A stretch of 61,891 nucleotides of DNA from Zhongshania sp. (GTDB lineage: Bacteria; Pseudomonadota; Gammaproteobacteria; Pseudomonadales; Spongiibacteraceae), in the NCBI RefSeq assembly GCF_029212375.1, contig NZ_JARGNU010000019.1, forward strand, positions 1 to 61,891. The letters are read 5' to 3'. The translations under genes and the position numbers were made by a program. The notes below the pieces were generated by a model. That model saw nothing but the letters and a program-made list of their open reading frames with translations, was not told where the DNA came from and searched no databases. Positions 19,908 to 29,851 of this stretch are shown here, one piece after another (the first letter of the stretch is position 1; every line of letters starts with the position of its first letter).

Positions 19908-20435
19908 TCAAGTTGCCGTGTTAGCGCGAACTTTGAGCACCCCAACAAAATTACAGGGCCGGTGCCGACTGTCGAGCTGATCCCGAATAACTTGCTGCCA
20001 CGCGGTTTTGCACGCGCCGGTAGAACCCGGCATACAAAAAATTACGGTGTTATTTGCCAAGCCGGCAACAGCGCGGGACTGAATTGTAGAGGAGCCGATT
20101 TCGGTTAACGAGACCGCCCTAAACACTTCGCCGAAACCCTCAATAACCTTGTCGAATAACACCGACACCGCCTCTGGGGTTGAGTCTCGCCCCGAGAATC
20201 CGGTGCCGCCAGTGATTAGCACCGCCTCAATACCCGCGTCGGCGATCCACGCCGACACTGTGGCGCGAATCTGGTAGATATCGTCTTTCACTATCTGTTT
20301 GGCCACCAAGTGATGCCCCGCTTCAGCCAAAGCGCCAGCTAAATACTGGCCAGAACTGTCGCTACGCTCATCACGGGTATCCGATACCGTTAATACCGCC
20401 ATTCCCAGCGGAGTAAACTCTGTACTACTGCTCAT
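19908..20435 (-). CDS. moaB: molybdenum cofactor biosynthesis protein B
   Basis: This MogA/MoaB-like protein adenylylates molybdopterin before metal insertion; in some bacteria MoaB is inactive and MogA does the job. Its 175 residues have AVLTVSDTRDERSDSSGQ, LITGGTGFSGRDSTPEAV (nucleotide/pterin loop) and FCMPGSTGACKTAW. I chose ATG 20435 because GAGGAGG lies 7 nt upstream; the longer reading to 20453 runs through that site. It overlaps the upstream gene by 4 nt and is followed by moeA, so the two molybdenum-insertion steps are made together. Confidence 0.95.
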   Translation of the reverse strand: MSSSTEFTPLGMAVLTVSDTRDERSDSSGQYLAGALAEAGHHLVAKQIVKDDIYQIRATVSAWIADAGIEAVLITGGTGFSGRDSTPEAVSVLFDKVIEGFGEVFRAVSLTEIGSSTIQSRAVAGLANNTVIFCMPGSTGACKTAWQQVIRDQLDSRHRPCNFVGVLKVRANTAT

Positions 20436-21286
20436 TTGGCAGCCTCCTCGCAAACGGACTTAATCATTCGCGGCAAATATGCTCGCCACGGCAAACGTTT
20501 AATACCGAAATCTTGCAGTATGCGATCACAACTCAACACCGGCACGGCTGGGCGCCAGCCTTCGCCACTGTCATCAACCTCAATATCCGCGATAGGCGCC
20601 ACAAACTGTGATGCAAACGCGCAAACTACTTCTGCAAATTCGTAAGCGCTGGCGGTGCCACTACTGGCATAGTGATATACCCCGCGACAGGGAGTGCCGC
20701 AGCTAATTTGATCGACCAAACCAGAAATCACGCGGGCTAAATCAGCCACCGGTGTTGGACATGTCATTCTCGTATCATTCAAGCGCAATACTTTGCCACC
20801 GCGCATGGTTGCCAAGCAGTCGCCGAGGAAATTGCCACCCTGCACTGCAATCAGCGGCCCAGTGCGCAGCACCATCCCCTGCTCGCCAGCCGCGCACAGC
20901 ACTTGTTCAAGCTCCGCGAGCTGAAACCCCGCCGCATCGGTTGGGGCGAGTTCATCACCCTCGGCGTACTCCACCTCTTCGGCGGCAGCGCCAAACAGAC
21001 GACCATCACTTAATAACAAATAGGGCACCGCCAACGCATCACAGCGCGCCTTAAAATCTTGGCGCAATGCCAGCAGGCGCTGCTGCTCTGCCGCAGCGTG
21101 ACTGTCCTTGCGCTGCAGAAACACCAAAGCGTCGGCATCCACAACCATCGCGCCACGCAACTGATCCACACCCAAGGCGTGTAAGTCGTCAACCGGCAGT
21201 GCAATACTGGCCCGCGACCGAGAGGCAAACTGGCTTTGCAAGGCAGTGCTCAGGGCACTGCTGCGAGAAATCACAACAACATTCAC
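20432..21286 (-). CDS. degenerate RmlD-like sugar-nucleotide-binding/SDR protein
   Basis: This 284-residue protein keeps the overall plan of RmlD-like extended short-chain dehydrogenases (PF04321). It has a parallel-strand N-terminal half with ALVFLQRKD, a YLLLSDGRLFG strand, VLRTGPLIAVQGGNF, CPTPVADLARVI and a late RGVYHYASSGTASAYEFAE segment. The usual Gly-rich dinucleotide loop is absent: the N-terminus reads VVVISRSSALSTAL. The expected Tyr-x3-Lys is replaced (GFQLAELEQ). Catalysis is therefore doubtful; binding or regulation is possible. The start is GTG 21286 with a weak ribosome site. It overlaps moaB by 4 nt. Confidence 0.68.
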   Translation of the reverse strand: MNVVVISRSSALSTALQSQFASRSRASIALPVDDLHALGVDQLRGAMVVDADALVFLQRKDSHAAAEQQRLLALRQDFKARCDALAVPYLLLSDGRLFGAAAEEVEYAEGDELAPTDAAGFQLAELEQVLCAAGEQGMVLRTGPLIAVQGGNFLGDCLATMRGGKVLRLNDTRMTCPTPVADLARVISGLVDQISCGTPCRGVYHYASSGTASAYEFAEVVCAFASQFVAPIADIEVDDSGEGWRPAVPVLSCDRILQDFGIKRLPWRAYLPRMIKSVCEEAAK

Positions 21287-21458
21287 AGAAGGTTCACAGA
21301 ATTCAGAAGTAAGGCAAGTTAATAGAACTTGCAGAAAGGCAGTAGCGCCCGATACCCGACTTTATTAACACAAAAACAAGGGACTCAACATTACTCAATG
21401 CGAGCGAGATGCGCAAGATTGTATAAAGCCTCTGCGCAGCAATTGACTTACCCACTAT

Positions 21459-21485
21459 AAAAAAAATACCCGCCAAGGCGGGTAT
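21459..21485 (-). terminator. Rho-independent terminator after ssb
   Basis: On the minus strand a 9-bp stem (arms 21477-21485 and 21466-21474, core CCCGCC/GGCGGG) is followed by an uninterrupted run of Ts. It lies 31 nt beyond the ssb stop. The effective loop must include the closing pairs, since only two bases separate the arms. Confidence 0.88.
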
Positions 21486-21516
21486 TCGATTTTCACATTA
21501 CTTTCGAAGGTATTTT

Positions 21517-22053
21517 TTAAAACGGAATATCATCATCAAAATCATCAAAACCTGCCGGCGGATTTTGTGCAGGCTGCGGTGCCGGCGCACGATTCTGCTG
21601 TTGTGGCGCAGACTGAGCTGGCGGCGCACGGCGCGGCGCAGCTGCTTGTGGCGCCTGTTGAGATCCATAGCCGTCATCACCGTAGCTATCGCTAGCAGAA
21701 CCGCCACCAGAGCCACCGCGGCTGTCGAGCATTTGCATTTCTGCCGCGACAATTTCAGTAGTGTACTGATCAACGCCTTCTTTGTTCTGCCATTTGCGAG
21801 TTCGCAGCGAACCTTCTACATAAACCTTTGAGCCTTTTTTCAAATACTCGCCGGCGATTTCGGCCAAGCGGTTAAAAAATACTACGCGGTGCCATTCTGT
21901 GCGCTCTTGGGCCTGACCGCTCTGCTTGTCCTTCCAAGTTTCACTTGTTGCAATGGTGACATTGGTCACGGCACCGCCGGAAGGCATGTAACGGGTCTCG
22001 GGATCTTGGCCCAAATTGCCGACCAAAATAACTTTATTTATACCACGCGCCAT
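21517..22053 (-). CDS. ssb: single-stranded DNA-binding protein
   Basis: This tetrameric ssDNA-binding protein acts in replication, recombination and repair. The OB fold (residues 1-110) starts [19 protein letters not shown] and includes the conserved [21 protein letters not shown]. Residues 113-170 are a low-complexity Gly/Ser/Gln/Pro/Ala linker. The extreme C-terminus is DDDIPF, the acidic tip that recruits partner proteins. Its 178 residues match E. coli SSB. It lies after the MFS gene, as in Pseudomonas, with GGAGAG upstream of ATG 22053. No LexA operator was recognised. Confidence 0.98.
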   Translation of the reverse strand: MARGINKVILVGNLGQDPETRYMPSGGAVTNVTIATSETWKDKQSGQAQERTEWHRVVFFNRLAEIAGEYLKKGSKVYVEGSLRTRKWQNKEGVDQYTTEIVAAEMQMLDSRGGSGGGSASDSYGDDGYGSQQAPQAAAPRRAPPAQSAPQQQNRAPAPQPAQNPPAGFDDFDDDIPF

Positions 22054-22137
22054 GCGTTCTCTCCTGTTTTTCTATGGATGCGAACCAACGTCCGCAACAG
22101 ATACTGCACTATACCGGATTCCGCTGATAGCGGCCAT

Positions 22138-23487
22138 TTAGCTGCCCAGTTGCAAGCCTTCGGGCAAGCTCGCTGGATCAAAATTACCATCTACCCGCAA
22201 ATACGCAACGCGCTCACTTTCCAGTACGGTGACATCAATAGTACCGGGCAGCGCCAACACTTCGCGGCGAATGTCCGCAACATCCCAAACGCCAAACTGC
22301 CAGCATAGAATAAGGCTTTCTGATTTAGCCGGCACCAACATTCCCCAAGCCACCAGCAACCATGCTCCTGCGAGCACAGCCGCGCCGGCAAAAACCGCAC
22401 TCGCGCCCCAGCGCCCGAATAGACCACCGCCAATTGCGCCGCCACAAAAGGCACCAAAGAATTGGAATGTTGAGTAAACACCCATGGCAGTGCCCTTGCC
22501 CCCAGCATAAACGGTCTTGCTTACCAGCGACGGCAGCGACACCTCTAGCAAATTAAAGGCAACAAAAAACAAGGTCATAATTCCGAGCAACGGTATTAGC
22601 GACTGACCAAAATAAATAGCGACGATTGCCGACAAAAGAATTCCGCCAATACCGAGCAAAAAAATCTCACGCATTTTACTGCGTGTTTCCGCAATAATAA
22701 TCAGCGGCACCATACCAATAAACGCCACCACCATCATTGGCAAATACACCTGCCAATGATCACTACGCGCTAAACCTTGGTCTTCCAGAATGCCGGGCAC
22801 GGCGATAAATATCGCCATTAAAATAGCGTGCAGGCTAAATATACCCAAATTGAGGCGCATCAAATTACGGTCGCGAAGACAGCGTCCTAGCAAGCTACCC
22901 AGCGACTGGCTGTTGGCATCAAGACTTTGAATATCCGGCGTTGGCACTACAAATAGAGTGATTGCGATGCCGACCGCCGCCATTATCGATGTGAGCAAAA
23001 ACAAACCTGTCACGCCAAACCAAGAAGCCGTCAAAGGTCCAAGCACCATTGCAACGGCAAAGGACACGCCAATACTCATGCCGATTGCCGCCATCGCCTT
23101 GGTGCGGTGTTGTTCACGAGTGAGGTCCGCAAGCAAGGCGGTTAAGGTACTCGCGATTGCCCCTGTTCCCTGCAACAGCCGCCCCACAATAATACCAAAA
23201 ATACTGTCGGCGCCCGCCGCGACCAAACCGCCAGCAATAAACAATAGCAGCCCTGCAATAATGACGGGCTTGCGACCAATGCGATCCGACAACATGCCCA
23301 GCGGCACCTGTAGCGCCGCCTGCCCCAAGCCATAAATGCCCAGCGCCAGTCCAACCAACACCGGCGTACTGAATTCATACTCGGCGGCATATAAACTTAA
23401 TACTGGCAGCAGCATAAATAAACCGAGCATGCGGAAAGCATACAAGCTGGCCAGCGATACGACCGCGCGGCGTTCAGTTGCACTCAT
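22138..23487 (-). CDS. yajR: YajR-type MFS transporter with C-terminal YAM-like domain
   Basis: This major facilitator transporter has twelve predicted membrane segments over about residues 12-390. The MFS motif A between TM2 and TM3 is GMLSDRIGRKPVI, and RLLQGTGAIAS is in TM4. The last 65 residues are soluble and resemble the ferredoxin-like YAM domain of E. coli YajR (LALPGTIDVTVLESERVAYL). Total length is about 449, close to YajR (454). The substrate is unknown, a drug/proton antiporter type. I chose ATG 23487; a TTG at 23502 is possible. It is divergent from uvrA, an arrangement shared with pseudomonads. Confidence 0.85.
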   Translation of the reverse strand: MSATERRAVVSLASLYAFRMLGLFMLLPVLSLYAAEYEFSTPVLVGLALGIYGLGQAALQVPLGMLSDRIGRKPVIIAGLLLFIAGGLVAAGADSIFGIIVGRLLQGTGAIASTLTALLADLTREQHRTKAMAAIGMSIGVSFAVAMVLGPLTASWFGVTGLFLLTSIMAAVGIAITLFVVPTPDIQSLDANSQSLGSLLGRCLRDRNLMRLNLGIFSLHAILMAIFIAVPGILEDQGLARSDHWQVYLPMMVVAFIGMVPLIIIAETRSKMREIFLLGIGGILLSAIVAIYFGQSLIPLLGIMTLFFVAFNLLEVSLPSLVSKTVYAGGKGTAMGVYSTFQFFGAFCGGAIGGGLFGRWGASAVFAGAAVLAGAWLLVAWGMLVPAKSESLILCWQFGVWDVADIRREVLALPGTIDVTVLESERVAYLRVDGNFDPASLPEGLQLGS

Positions 23488-23597
23488 CGATTGATGATTC
23501 AAGGGCGGAAGGATCCTGAAAAATATGGGGGTATGGCGCGCTATTCTAGCAGCTATGCCCTCGTCAAAAAACCATACATATTAGCGACGAGCTTATT

Positions 23598-23627
23598 TTG
23601 CGCCGCACTCCTTAGCCGTCGTATAAT
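23598..23627 (+). promoter_or_regulatory. predicted promoter of uvrA
   Basis: A perfect -10 TATAAT (23622-23627) lies 18 bp from TTGCGC (23598-23603), with a start expected about 20 nt before the uvrA ATG. No CTGT-N8-ACAG LexA box was found around it by eye. Confidence 0.6.
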
Positions 23628-23654
23628 GACCGGTTTATCAGGCCGAGAAATTAT

Positions 23655-26501
23655 ATGGATCGGATTATCGTTCGCGGTGCCCGCACCCACAATCTAAAGA
23701 ATATCGATCTTGATATACCCCGCGACAAATTAGTCGTTATTACTGGGCTGTCTGGTTCTGGCAAATCGTCTCTCGCTTTCGACACGCTCTACGCCGAAGG
23801 TCAACGCCGCTACGTCGAATCACTGTCGACCTACGCTAGGCAATTTTTGTCGATGATGGAAAAGCCCGACGTTGACCATATCGAAGGCTTGTCACCTGCC
23901 ATTTCGATCGAACAAAAATCAACATCGCACAACCCTCGGTCTACGGTGGGTACGATTACTGAAATATACGATTATCTGCGCCTGCTGTTTGCTCGCGCTG
24001 GCGAACCTCGCTGCCCAGATCATAACGCCGCGCTTTCTGCGCAAACCGTCAGCCAAATGGTCGACACCGTGCTGGCGCTACCCGAAGGCAGCAAGCTGAT
24101 GATGCTGGCGCCGATTGTGCAAAATCGCAAAGGCGAACATATTCACACCTTTGAAAAACTGCGCAGCCAAGGCTTTGTGCGGGCCAGAATTAACGGCTTG
24201 GTAACTGACCTAGACGATTTGCCAGCGCTAGATAAAAACAAAAAGCACACCATCGAAGTAGTGGTTGACCGCTTTAAAGTGCGCGAAGACCTCACCCAGC
24301 GCCTGGCTGAATCCTTTGAGACTGCGTTAGAACTTACCGACGGCATCGCCAGTATTGCCGACATGGATGACCCTAAAGCAGCAGAGCTTACTTTTTCATC
24401 TAAGTTTGCCTGCCCACACTGCGGTTACAGTCTTTCGGAATTGGAACCACGGCTCTTTTCCTTCAACAGCCCGCTCGGCGCGTGCAGCAGCTGTGATGGC
24501 TTAGGTGTAAAACAGTTTTTTGATTCATCCCGTATCGTGCAGCACCCCGACGTGAGCTTGTCGACTGGCGCAATTCGCGGCTGGGATCGACGCAGCGTTT
24601 ACTACTTCCACATGCTTACCTCACTGGCCGAGCATTATGGATTTGATATAGACGCGCCCTTTGAAGAACTGAGTGATGAGCACCGCAAAAAAATCTTATT
24701 TGGCAGCGGCAGCGAAGAAATTAGCTTCACCTATATCAATGACCGCGGCGACAATTTCCAGCGTAAACACCCTTTCGAGGGCGTAATTCCCAATATGGAT
24801 CGCCGCTACAAAGAAACCGAGTCGCAAACTGTACGCGAAGAGCTGAGCAAGTTTTTAAACTCCCAATCCTGCCCAGACTGTGCCGGCACCCGTTTGCGCA
24901 AAGAAGCACGCAATGTATTTATCTTAGATAACACTTTGCCCGAAATTACGGCTATGCCGGTGGGCGCTGCACGGGAGTATTTTACTAAACTTGAACTGAG
25001 TGGCCGTCGCGCTCAAATTGCGGAAAAAATCCTCAAAGAAATAAACGACCGCCTGCGCTTTCTGGTCGATGTAGGCCTTAACTACCTAACCCTAGACCGC
25101 AGCGCAGACACGTTGTCTGGCGGTGAAGCCCAACGCATTCGCCTTGCCAGTCAAATAGGCGCTGGCCTAGTGGGTGTTATGTATATTCTCGATGAGCCCT
25201 CTATCGGCCTTCACCAGCGCGACAACGAGCGGCTGCTAAAAACGCTGCGCCACCTCCGTGACATTGGCAACACTGTTATTGTGGTAGAGCACGACGAAGA
25301 CGCTATTCGAACCGCCGACCATATTATTGATATCGGTCCCGGTGCCGGAGTACACGGCGGCAGGGTCATCGCCGAAGGTAAAATAGAAGATATTTTAAAT
25401 AGCCCCGAGTCACTTACCGGTCAGTACCTGTCGGGTAAGCGGGCCATTGCGATACCAGCAATACGCAACCCTGTTAACCCCGATAAATGCCTGCGAGTAG
25501 AAGGCGCCACGGGTAATAATTTACGAGATGTTGACCTCACCATTCCGCTTGGATTAATGACCTGTATTACCGGCGTTTCCGGCTCCGGAAAGTCTACCCT
25601 TATCAATCACACACTTTACCCAGTGGCGGCAACAGTACTCAACGGCGCGACCACTCTAACGCCAGCAGCCCACCGCGCAGTGACCGGCTTGGATCAGGTT
25701 GATAAATGTATCGATATCGACCAAAGCCCGATAGGCCGCACCCCGCGCTCCAATCCTGCGACGTACACGGGTATATTCACACCAATTCGCGAGCTCTTTG
25801 CGGGCACCCAAGAAGCCCGCTCACGCGGCTATAAAGTTGGTCGCTTCAGCTTTAACGTAAAGGGTGGACGCTGCGAGGCGTGCCAGGGCGACGGCGTCAC
25901 TAAAGTAGAAATGCATTTTCTACCCGACATCTACGTTGCCTGCGAAGTGTGCCGCAGCCAGCGTTACAACCGTGAAACCTTGGAAATATTATACAAGGGC
26001 AAAAATATTCACGAGGTTTTAGACATGACCGTTGAAGACGCCAACACCTTCTTTGAGAATGTGCCGTCGATCAGCAAGAAATTACAAACATTGATGGATG
26101 TGGGACTAAGCTATATTCGCCTTGGTCAAGCTGCTACAACGCTATCTGGCGGTGAAGCGCAGCGGGTAAAGCTAGCGAAAGAGCTGTCGAAGCGTGATAC
26201 CGGCAAAACTTTGTATATTCTCGACGAGCCCACAACTGGCCTGCACTTTGAAGACATCCAATTATTACTAACGGTATTGCATCGCTTGCGTGATCACGGC
26301 AACACCGTGGTGGTGATTGAACATAACCTCGATGTCATAAAAACCGCGGACTGGATCGTCGACCTCGGCCCAGAGGGCGGCAGCGGCGGCGGCATGATAA
26401 TCGCCGAAGGCACACCAGAAGAGATCGCCACGATGGCGCAATCTCATACTGGGCACTTTTTAAATGAGGTGTTAAAACTCGCCAAACAGCGCAGCGCTTA
26501 A
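23655..26501 (+). CDS. uvrA: excinuclease ABC subunit A
   Basis: This is the damage-recognition ATPase of nucleotide excision repair, acting with UvrB. Its 948 residues (E. coli 940) contain two ABC ATPase modules. Walker A motifs are GLSGSGKSS (near residue 31) and GVSGSGKST (near 640); the ABC signatures are LSGGEAQRI and LSGGEAQRV, each followed by a Walker B (YILDEPS, YILDEPT). Zinc-binding cysteines are seen in CPHCGYS/CSSCDG and in [14 protein letters not shown]. It is transcribed from its own promoter and converges on rplQ across a shared terminator. Confidence 0.98.
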   Translation: MDRIIVRGARTHNLKNIDLDIPRDKLVVITGLSGSGKSSLAFDTLYAEGQRRYVESLSTYARQFLSMMEKPDVDHIEGLSPAISIEQKSTSHNPRSTVGTITEIYDYLRLLFARAGEPRCPDHNAALSAQTVSQMVDTVLALPEGSKLMMLAPIVQNRKGEHIHTFEKLRSQGFVRARINGLVTDLDDLPALDKNKKHTIEVVVDRFKVREDLTQRLAESFETALELTDGIASIADMDDPKAAELTFSSKFACPHCGYSLSELEPRLFSFNSPLGACSSCDGLGVKQFFDSSRIVQHPDVSLSTGAIRGWDRRSVYYFHMLTSLAEHYGFDIDAPFEELSDEHRKKILFGSGSEEISFTYINDRGDNFQRKHPFEGVIPNMDRRYKETESQTVREELSKFLNSQSCPDCAGTRLRKEARNVFILDNTLPEITAMPVGAAREYFTKLELSGRRAQIAEKILKEINDRLRFLVDVGLNYLTLDRSADTLSGGEAQRIRLASQIGAGLVGVMYILDEPSIGLHQRDNERLLKTLRHLRDIGNTVIVVEHDEDAIRTADHIIDIGPGAGVHGGRVIAEGKIEDILNSPESLTGQYLSGKRAIAIPAIRNPVNPDKCLRVEGATGNNLRDVDLTIPLGLMTCITGVSGSGKSTLINHTLYPVAATVLNGATTLTPAAHRAVTGLDQVDKCIDIDQSPIGRTPRSNPATYTGIFTPIRELFAGTQEARSRGYKVGRFSFNVKGGRCEACQGDGVTKVEMHFLPDIYVACEVCRSQRYNRETLEILYKGKNIHEVLDMTVEDANTFFENVPSISKKLQTLMDVGLSYIRLGQAATTLSGGEAQRVKLAKELSKRDTGKTLYILDEPTTGLHFEDIQLLLTVLHRLRDHGNTVVVIEHNLDVIKTADWIVDLGPEGGSGGGMIIAEGTPEEIATMAQSHTGHFLNEVLKLAKQRSA

Positions 26502-26576
26502 TAGCGAACACCACGTGGGCCTGCCTTCGGCAAGCCCTATAAAGCCTACCTCAAACTAAAAACAATTAATTTAGAC

Positions 26577-26608
26577 AAAAAAAAGCCGACCCTAAGGTCG
26601 GCTTTTTT
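26577..26608. terminator. bidirectional terminator between uvrA and the ribosomal supercluster
   Basis: A 7-bp GC stem GCCGACC/GGTCGGC (26585-26591 and 26596-26602) with loop CTAA is flanked by A8 on the left and T6 on the right. It therefore works for uvrA rightward and for the rplQ end of the alpha operon leftward, 14 nt after the rplQ stop. Confidence 0.93.
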
Positions 26609-26621
26609 GCTACAACAAGAT

Positions 26622-27005
26622 TTACTCGTCGTCAGCTTCTTCTGCTACCGGGCGATCAACCAATTCTACGTAAGCCATTGGCGCCTTATCACCAGCGCGA
26701 AGACCGCACTTCATGATACGGATATAACCACCTGGACGACCTTCGTACCGAGGGCCCAAGTCAGTAAACAACTTACCGACAACAGCACTGCAGCGCAATC
26801 TGGCAAACGCCAAACGACGGTTAGCAACACTATCAACCTTAGAAAGGGTGATCAAAGGCTCTGCATAACCGCGCAGTTCCTTTGCCTTTGGCAAGGTAGT
26901 TTTAATCATTTCGTGCTCGAGCAACGACGCCGTCATGTTGCGGAACATCGCTTTACGATGAGAGCTATTACGGTTTAATTGACGGCCACTATGACGATGA
27001 CGCAT
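26622..27005 (-). CDS. rplQ: 50S ribosomal protein L17
   Basis: This 127-residue 23S rRNA-binding protein begins [20 protein letters not shown] and includes [15 protein letters not shown], both family signatures. An acidic C-terminal extension (EEADDE) is typical of proteobacterial forms. It is the last gene of the alpha operon, 63 nt after rpoA, and ends at the shared terminator with uvrA. Confidence 0.98.
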   Translation of the reverse strand: MRHRHSGRQLNRNSSHRKAMFRNMTASLLEHEMIKTTLPKAKELRGYAEPLITLSKVDSVANRRLAFARLRCSAVVGKLFTDLGPRYEGRPGGYIRIMKCGLRAGDKAPMAYVELVDRPVAEEADDE

Positions 27006-27068
27006 GGCTTTTTCCTTTAATAAACGTTGCTATCTCAGCAAAAAATATTCGAAAGTTTAACGTTAAAA

Positions 27069-28070
27069 TTACGCTAAAACTCGGTCGTCGTTTCTAAGAC
27101 TTGCTGGCGGCCAGTTATCTAGGCGCAGACCCAGAGACAAACCACGTGACGCCAATACGTCTTTAATTTCTGTCAGTGACTTTTTACCAAGGTTAGGCGT
27201 TTTGAGAAGTTCAACTTCTGTACGCTGCACCAAATCACCGATGTAGTAGATATTTTCCGCTTTCAAGCAGTTGGCAGAGCGCACTGTCAGCTCTAGATCA
27301 TCTACTGGACGCAACAAAATAGGATCTACTTCACTTTCTTCGCGTGAAGGCTCACTCTCGCCTTCGCTTTCCAGATCAACAAACACCGCCAGCTGCTGCT
27401 GAAGGATGGTTGCCGCACGACGGATCGCCTCTTCTGGGTCGATAGTACCGTTGGTTTCCAAATCGAGAACCAATTTGTCCAAGTCAGTACGCTGCTCAAC
27501 ACGTGCGCTCTCTACCACATAGCTCACCCGGCTAATCGGGCTGTAGCTGGCATCAAGCTGAAGACGACCGATAGAGCGAGTTTCTTCTTCGCCATTATCG
27601 TGCGCATCTGCCGGCACATAACCGCGACCGCGAGCGATAGTCAGGCGCATGTTAATTTCGCCATCATCGTTCAGGTTAGCAATTACGTGGTCGGTATTTA
27701 CAATTTCAATTTCGTGATCTGTCTGGATATCACCAGCAGTAACAACACCGGGGCCTTTTTTGTTCAAGCTAAGAATCGCTTGATCTTTGCCGTGCATGAT
27801 TACCGCAACTTCTTTCAGGTTAAGCAGGATTTCAATTACATCTTCCTGCACACCTTCCATAGCACTGTACTCATGCAATACACCGTCGATTTCAACTTCG
27901 GTGATTGCACAACCCGGCATAGAAGACAGCAAAATACGGCGCAAGGCATTACCCAGGGTATGACCAAATCCCCGCTCTAGCGGTTCTAAGGTCACTTTCG
28001 CGCGAGTCTGACCAAATTCTTCAACTTGGATGACACGCGGGGTTAAAAATTCATTGACAGCACTTTGCAT
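27069..28070 (-). CDS. rpoA: DNA-directed RNA polymerase subunit alpha
   Basis: This subunit scaffolds RNA polymerase assembly (N-terminal domain) and contacts UP elements and activators (C-terminal domain). Its 333 residues (E. coli 329) include [27 protein letters not shown] dimerisation elements. The flexible linker is rich in Glu/Ser ([14 protein letters not shown], about residues 233-246). The C-terminal domain holds [20 protein letters not shown] and the helix-hairpin-helix [14 protein letters not shown]. It sits between rpsD and rplQ, the standard alpha-operon order. Confidence 0.99.
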   Translation of the reverse strand: MQSAVNEFLTPRVIQVEEFGQTRAKVTLEPLERGFGHTLGNALRRILLSSMPGCAITEVEIDGVLHEYSAMEGVQEDVIEILLNLKEVAVIMHGKDQAILSLNKKGPGVVTAGDIQTDHEIEIVNTDHVIANLNDDGEINMRLTIARGRGYVPADAHDNGEEETRSIGRLQLDASYSPISRVSYVVESARVEQRTDLDKLVLDLETNGTIDPEEAIRRAATILQQQLAVFVDLESEGESEPSREESEVDPILLRPVDDLELTVRSANCLKAENIYYIGDLVQRTEVELLKTPNLGKKSLTEIKDVLASRGLSLGLRLDNWPPASLRNDDRVLA

Positions 28071-28103
28071 AATTCACCTGTAGTGATTTGTCCGGAGGTT
28101 AAC

Positions 28104-28724
28104 TTACTTCGAGTAAAGCTCAACGATCAATTGTTCGTTGATCTCAGAAGACAAGTCGCTACGATCTGGCACGCTCTTAAAAACGCCTTCCATCTTAGTG
28201 GCGTTAATGTCGATCCATGCGCAATCACCGCGCTGTGCGGCCAGAGTAATCGCAGACTGAATCCGCAACTGTGCCTTAGCTTTCTCACGAACACTAACCA
28301 CATCACCAGCTTGAACTTGGTAAGACGGAACGTTTACCGTTTTGCCATTTACAAGTACAGATTTGTGCGATACCAGCTGACGTGATTCGGCACGTGTAGA
28401 GCCAAAACCAATACGGTAAACCACGTTATCTAAGCGGCCTTCCAAAAGCTGAAGCAGGTTTTCGCCTGTGGCGCCTTTACGGCGAGCAGCTTTTGTATAA
28501 TAAGCGCGGAATTGCTTTTCCAGTACACCGTACATACGACGTACTTTCTGCTTTTCACGCAACTGAACACCGTAGTCAGAAAGACGACCACGACGAGCAC
28601 CATGCATACCAGGTGCAGTTTCAGCTTTACATTTTGAATCCAGCGGACGAACACCACTCTTCAGGAACAGGTCGGTACCTTCCCGTCTGGATAATTTACA
28701 GCTCGGGCCTAAATATCTAGCCAT
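28104..28724 (-). CDS. rpsD: 30S ribosomal protein S4
   Basis: This 206-residue primary assembly protein binds the 5' domain of 16S rRNA and, in E. coli, represses translation of the alpha operon. It begins [19 protein letters not shown]. The S4 RNA-binding domain is in the middle ([20 protein letters not shown], then [15 protein letters not shown]). The N-terminal zinc cysteines of some lineages are absent. It lies between rpsK and rpoA. Confidence 0.99.
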   Translation of the reverse strand: MARYLGPSCKLSRREGTDLFLKSGVRPLDSKCKAETAPGMHGARRGRLSDYGVQLREKQKVRRMYGVLEKQFRAYYTKAARRKGATGENLLQLLEGRLDNVVYRIGFGSTRAESRQLVSHKSVLVNGKTVNVPSYQVQAGDVVSVREKAKAQLRIQSAITLAAQRGDCAWIDINATKMEGVFKSVPDRSDLSSEINEQLIVELYSK

Positions 28725-28747
28725 TTTCTGTATTCCTCAACTGTTAA

Positions 28748-29143
28748 TTAAACGCGACGTTTCTTGGGAGGACGGCAACCATTGTGCGGAATAGGCGTCA
28801 CGTCGGTGATGTTAGTAATCTTGTAGCCACAGTTATTCAGGGCGCGGACCGCAGATTCACGACCTGGGCCAGGACCTTTTACTTGTACATCAAGATTTTT
28901 TAAACCGTAGTCTTTCGCAGCATTGCCGGCGCGCTCTGCAGCAACCTGTGCAGCGAAAGGAGTACTTTTACGAGAGCCGCGGAAACCACTGCCGCCGGCC
29001 GTAGCCCAGCTCAGTGCATTACCTTGACGATCTGTAATGGTAACAATAGTATTGTTAAATGACGCATGTATATGTGCGACACCGTCCACGACGGTCTTTT
29101 TGACCTTTTTCCGTGGAGCTTGTTGCTTGCCTGGTTTGGCCAT
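28748..29143 (-). CDS. rpsK: 30S ribosomal protein S11
   Basis: This 131-residue platform protein helps select the codon-anticodon pair with S7 and forms part of the mRNA exit region. Diagnostic blocks are [40 protein letters not shown] and the basic C-terminus [12 protein letters not shown]. The N-terminal 16 residues are Lys-rich. It is the second gene of the alpha operon. Confidence 0.99.
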   Translation of the reverse strand: MAKPGKQQAPRKKVKKTVVDGVAHIHASFNNTIVTITDRQGNALSWATAGGSGFRGSRKSTPFAAQVAAERAGNAAKDYGLKNLDVQVKGPGPGRESAVRALNNCGYKITNITDVTPIPHNGCRPPKKRRV

Positions 29144-29215
29144 CTTCTATTTCCATCTCTAATATCAACACTACACAAGTGGTGTAGCTACACTAAAGGA
29201 ATCACTGCCTTTAAA

Positions 29216-29572
29216 TTACTTACGAATCGGCTTACGTGGACCTTTACGCGTACGCGCATTAGTCTTAGTACGCTGACCGCGAAGCGGCAGGCCTTTACGA
29301 TGACGTAGACCGCGGTAGCAGCCCAAGTCCAGCAGACGCTTGATGTTCATAGATACGGTACGACGCAAGTCGCCCTCTACAGACATTTTTGCAATCTCGC
29401 CACGAAGCGCATCTAGTTGCTCTTCAGATAAATCGCCGATCTTTGCATCTTCAGCGATAGTGGTTTGGGCACACAGTGCTTTAGCAGTTGTGCGGCCAAT
29501 GCCATATATATAGGTCAACGAAATAACAGCATGCTTGTTATCTGGTATGTTGACACCTGCAATACGAGCCAT
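29216..29572 (-). CDS. rpsM: 30S ribosomal protein S13
   Basis: This 118-residue head protein contacts P-site tRNA and forms inter-subunit bridges. It begins [20 protein letters not shown] and ends in the basic tail [15 protein letters not shown]. It is the first gene of the alpha operon. The 126 nt between rpmJ and rpsM contain a promoter (29655-29683) and a leader where S4 autoregulation would be expected. Confidence 0.99.
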   Translation of the reverse strand: MARIAGVNIPDNKHAVISLTYIYGIGRTTAKALCAQTTIAEDAKIGDLSEEQLDALRGEIAKMSVEGDLRRTVSMNIKRLLDLGCYRGLRHRKGLPLRGQRTKTNARTRKGPRKPIRK

Positions 29573-29654
29573 TCAGGTTACTCCAATTAAGCCTAATTCT
29601 TCCAACGCCTAGCAATGACCGGTAAACGGAAAACCACCGCACGAAAGGCGCAGT

Positions 29655-29683
29655 AGTCTATCCGCATTGGGATTGAAAATCAA
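29655..29683 (-). promoter_or_regulatory. predicted internal promoter of the alpha operon
   Basis: On the minus strand TTGATT (29678-29683), a 17-bp spacer and TAGACT (29655-29660) are followed by a GC-containing discriminator (ACTGCGCC). The -35 lies in the arm of a hairpin (TTGGG...CCCAA, about 29668-29690), so secY-operon read-through and local initiation may interfere. The expected leader before rpsM is about 75-80 nt. Confidence 0.55.
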
Positions 29684-29698
29684 CCCCAACCGTATTGC

Positions 29699-29815
29699 TT
29701 AGCCCTGCCGCTGCTTGTGACGAGGTTCAACGCTACAAATAACGCGAACAACACCCTTGCGACGAACAATTTTACAGTTGCGGCATATAGCCTTTACTGA
29801 TGCGCGTACTTTCAT
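29699..29815 (-). CDS. rpmJ: 50S ribosomal protein L36
   Basis: This 38-residue protein was found by reading the gap between secY and rpsM. It starts [20 protein letters not shown] and ends with HKQRQG. The zinc site is complete (C11, C14, C27, H32), so this is the zinc-containing C+ form. It is the last gene of the spc operon, 36 nt after secY, and precedes the alpha-operon promoter. Confidence 0.98.
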   Translation of the reverse strand: MKVRASVKAICRNCKIVRRKGVVRVICSVEPRHKQRQG

Positions 29816-29851
29816 TGTGACACTCCAAACTAGCTATCAGGTTAGTGCGCC

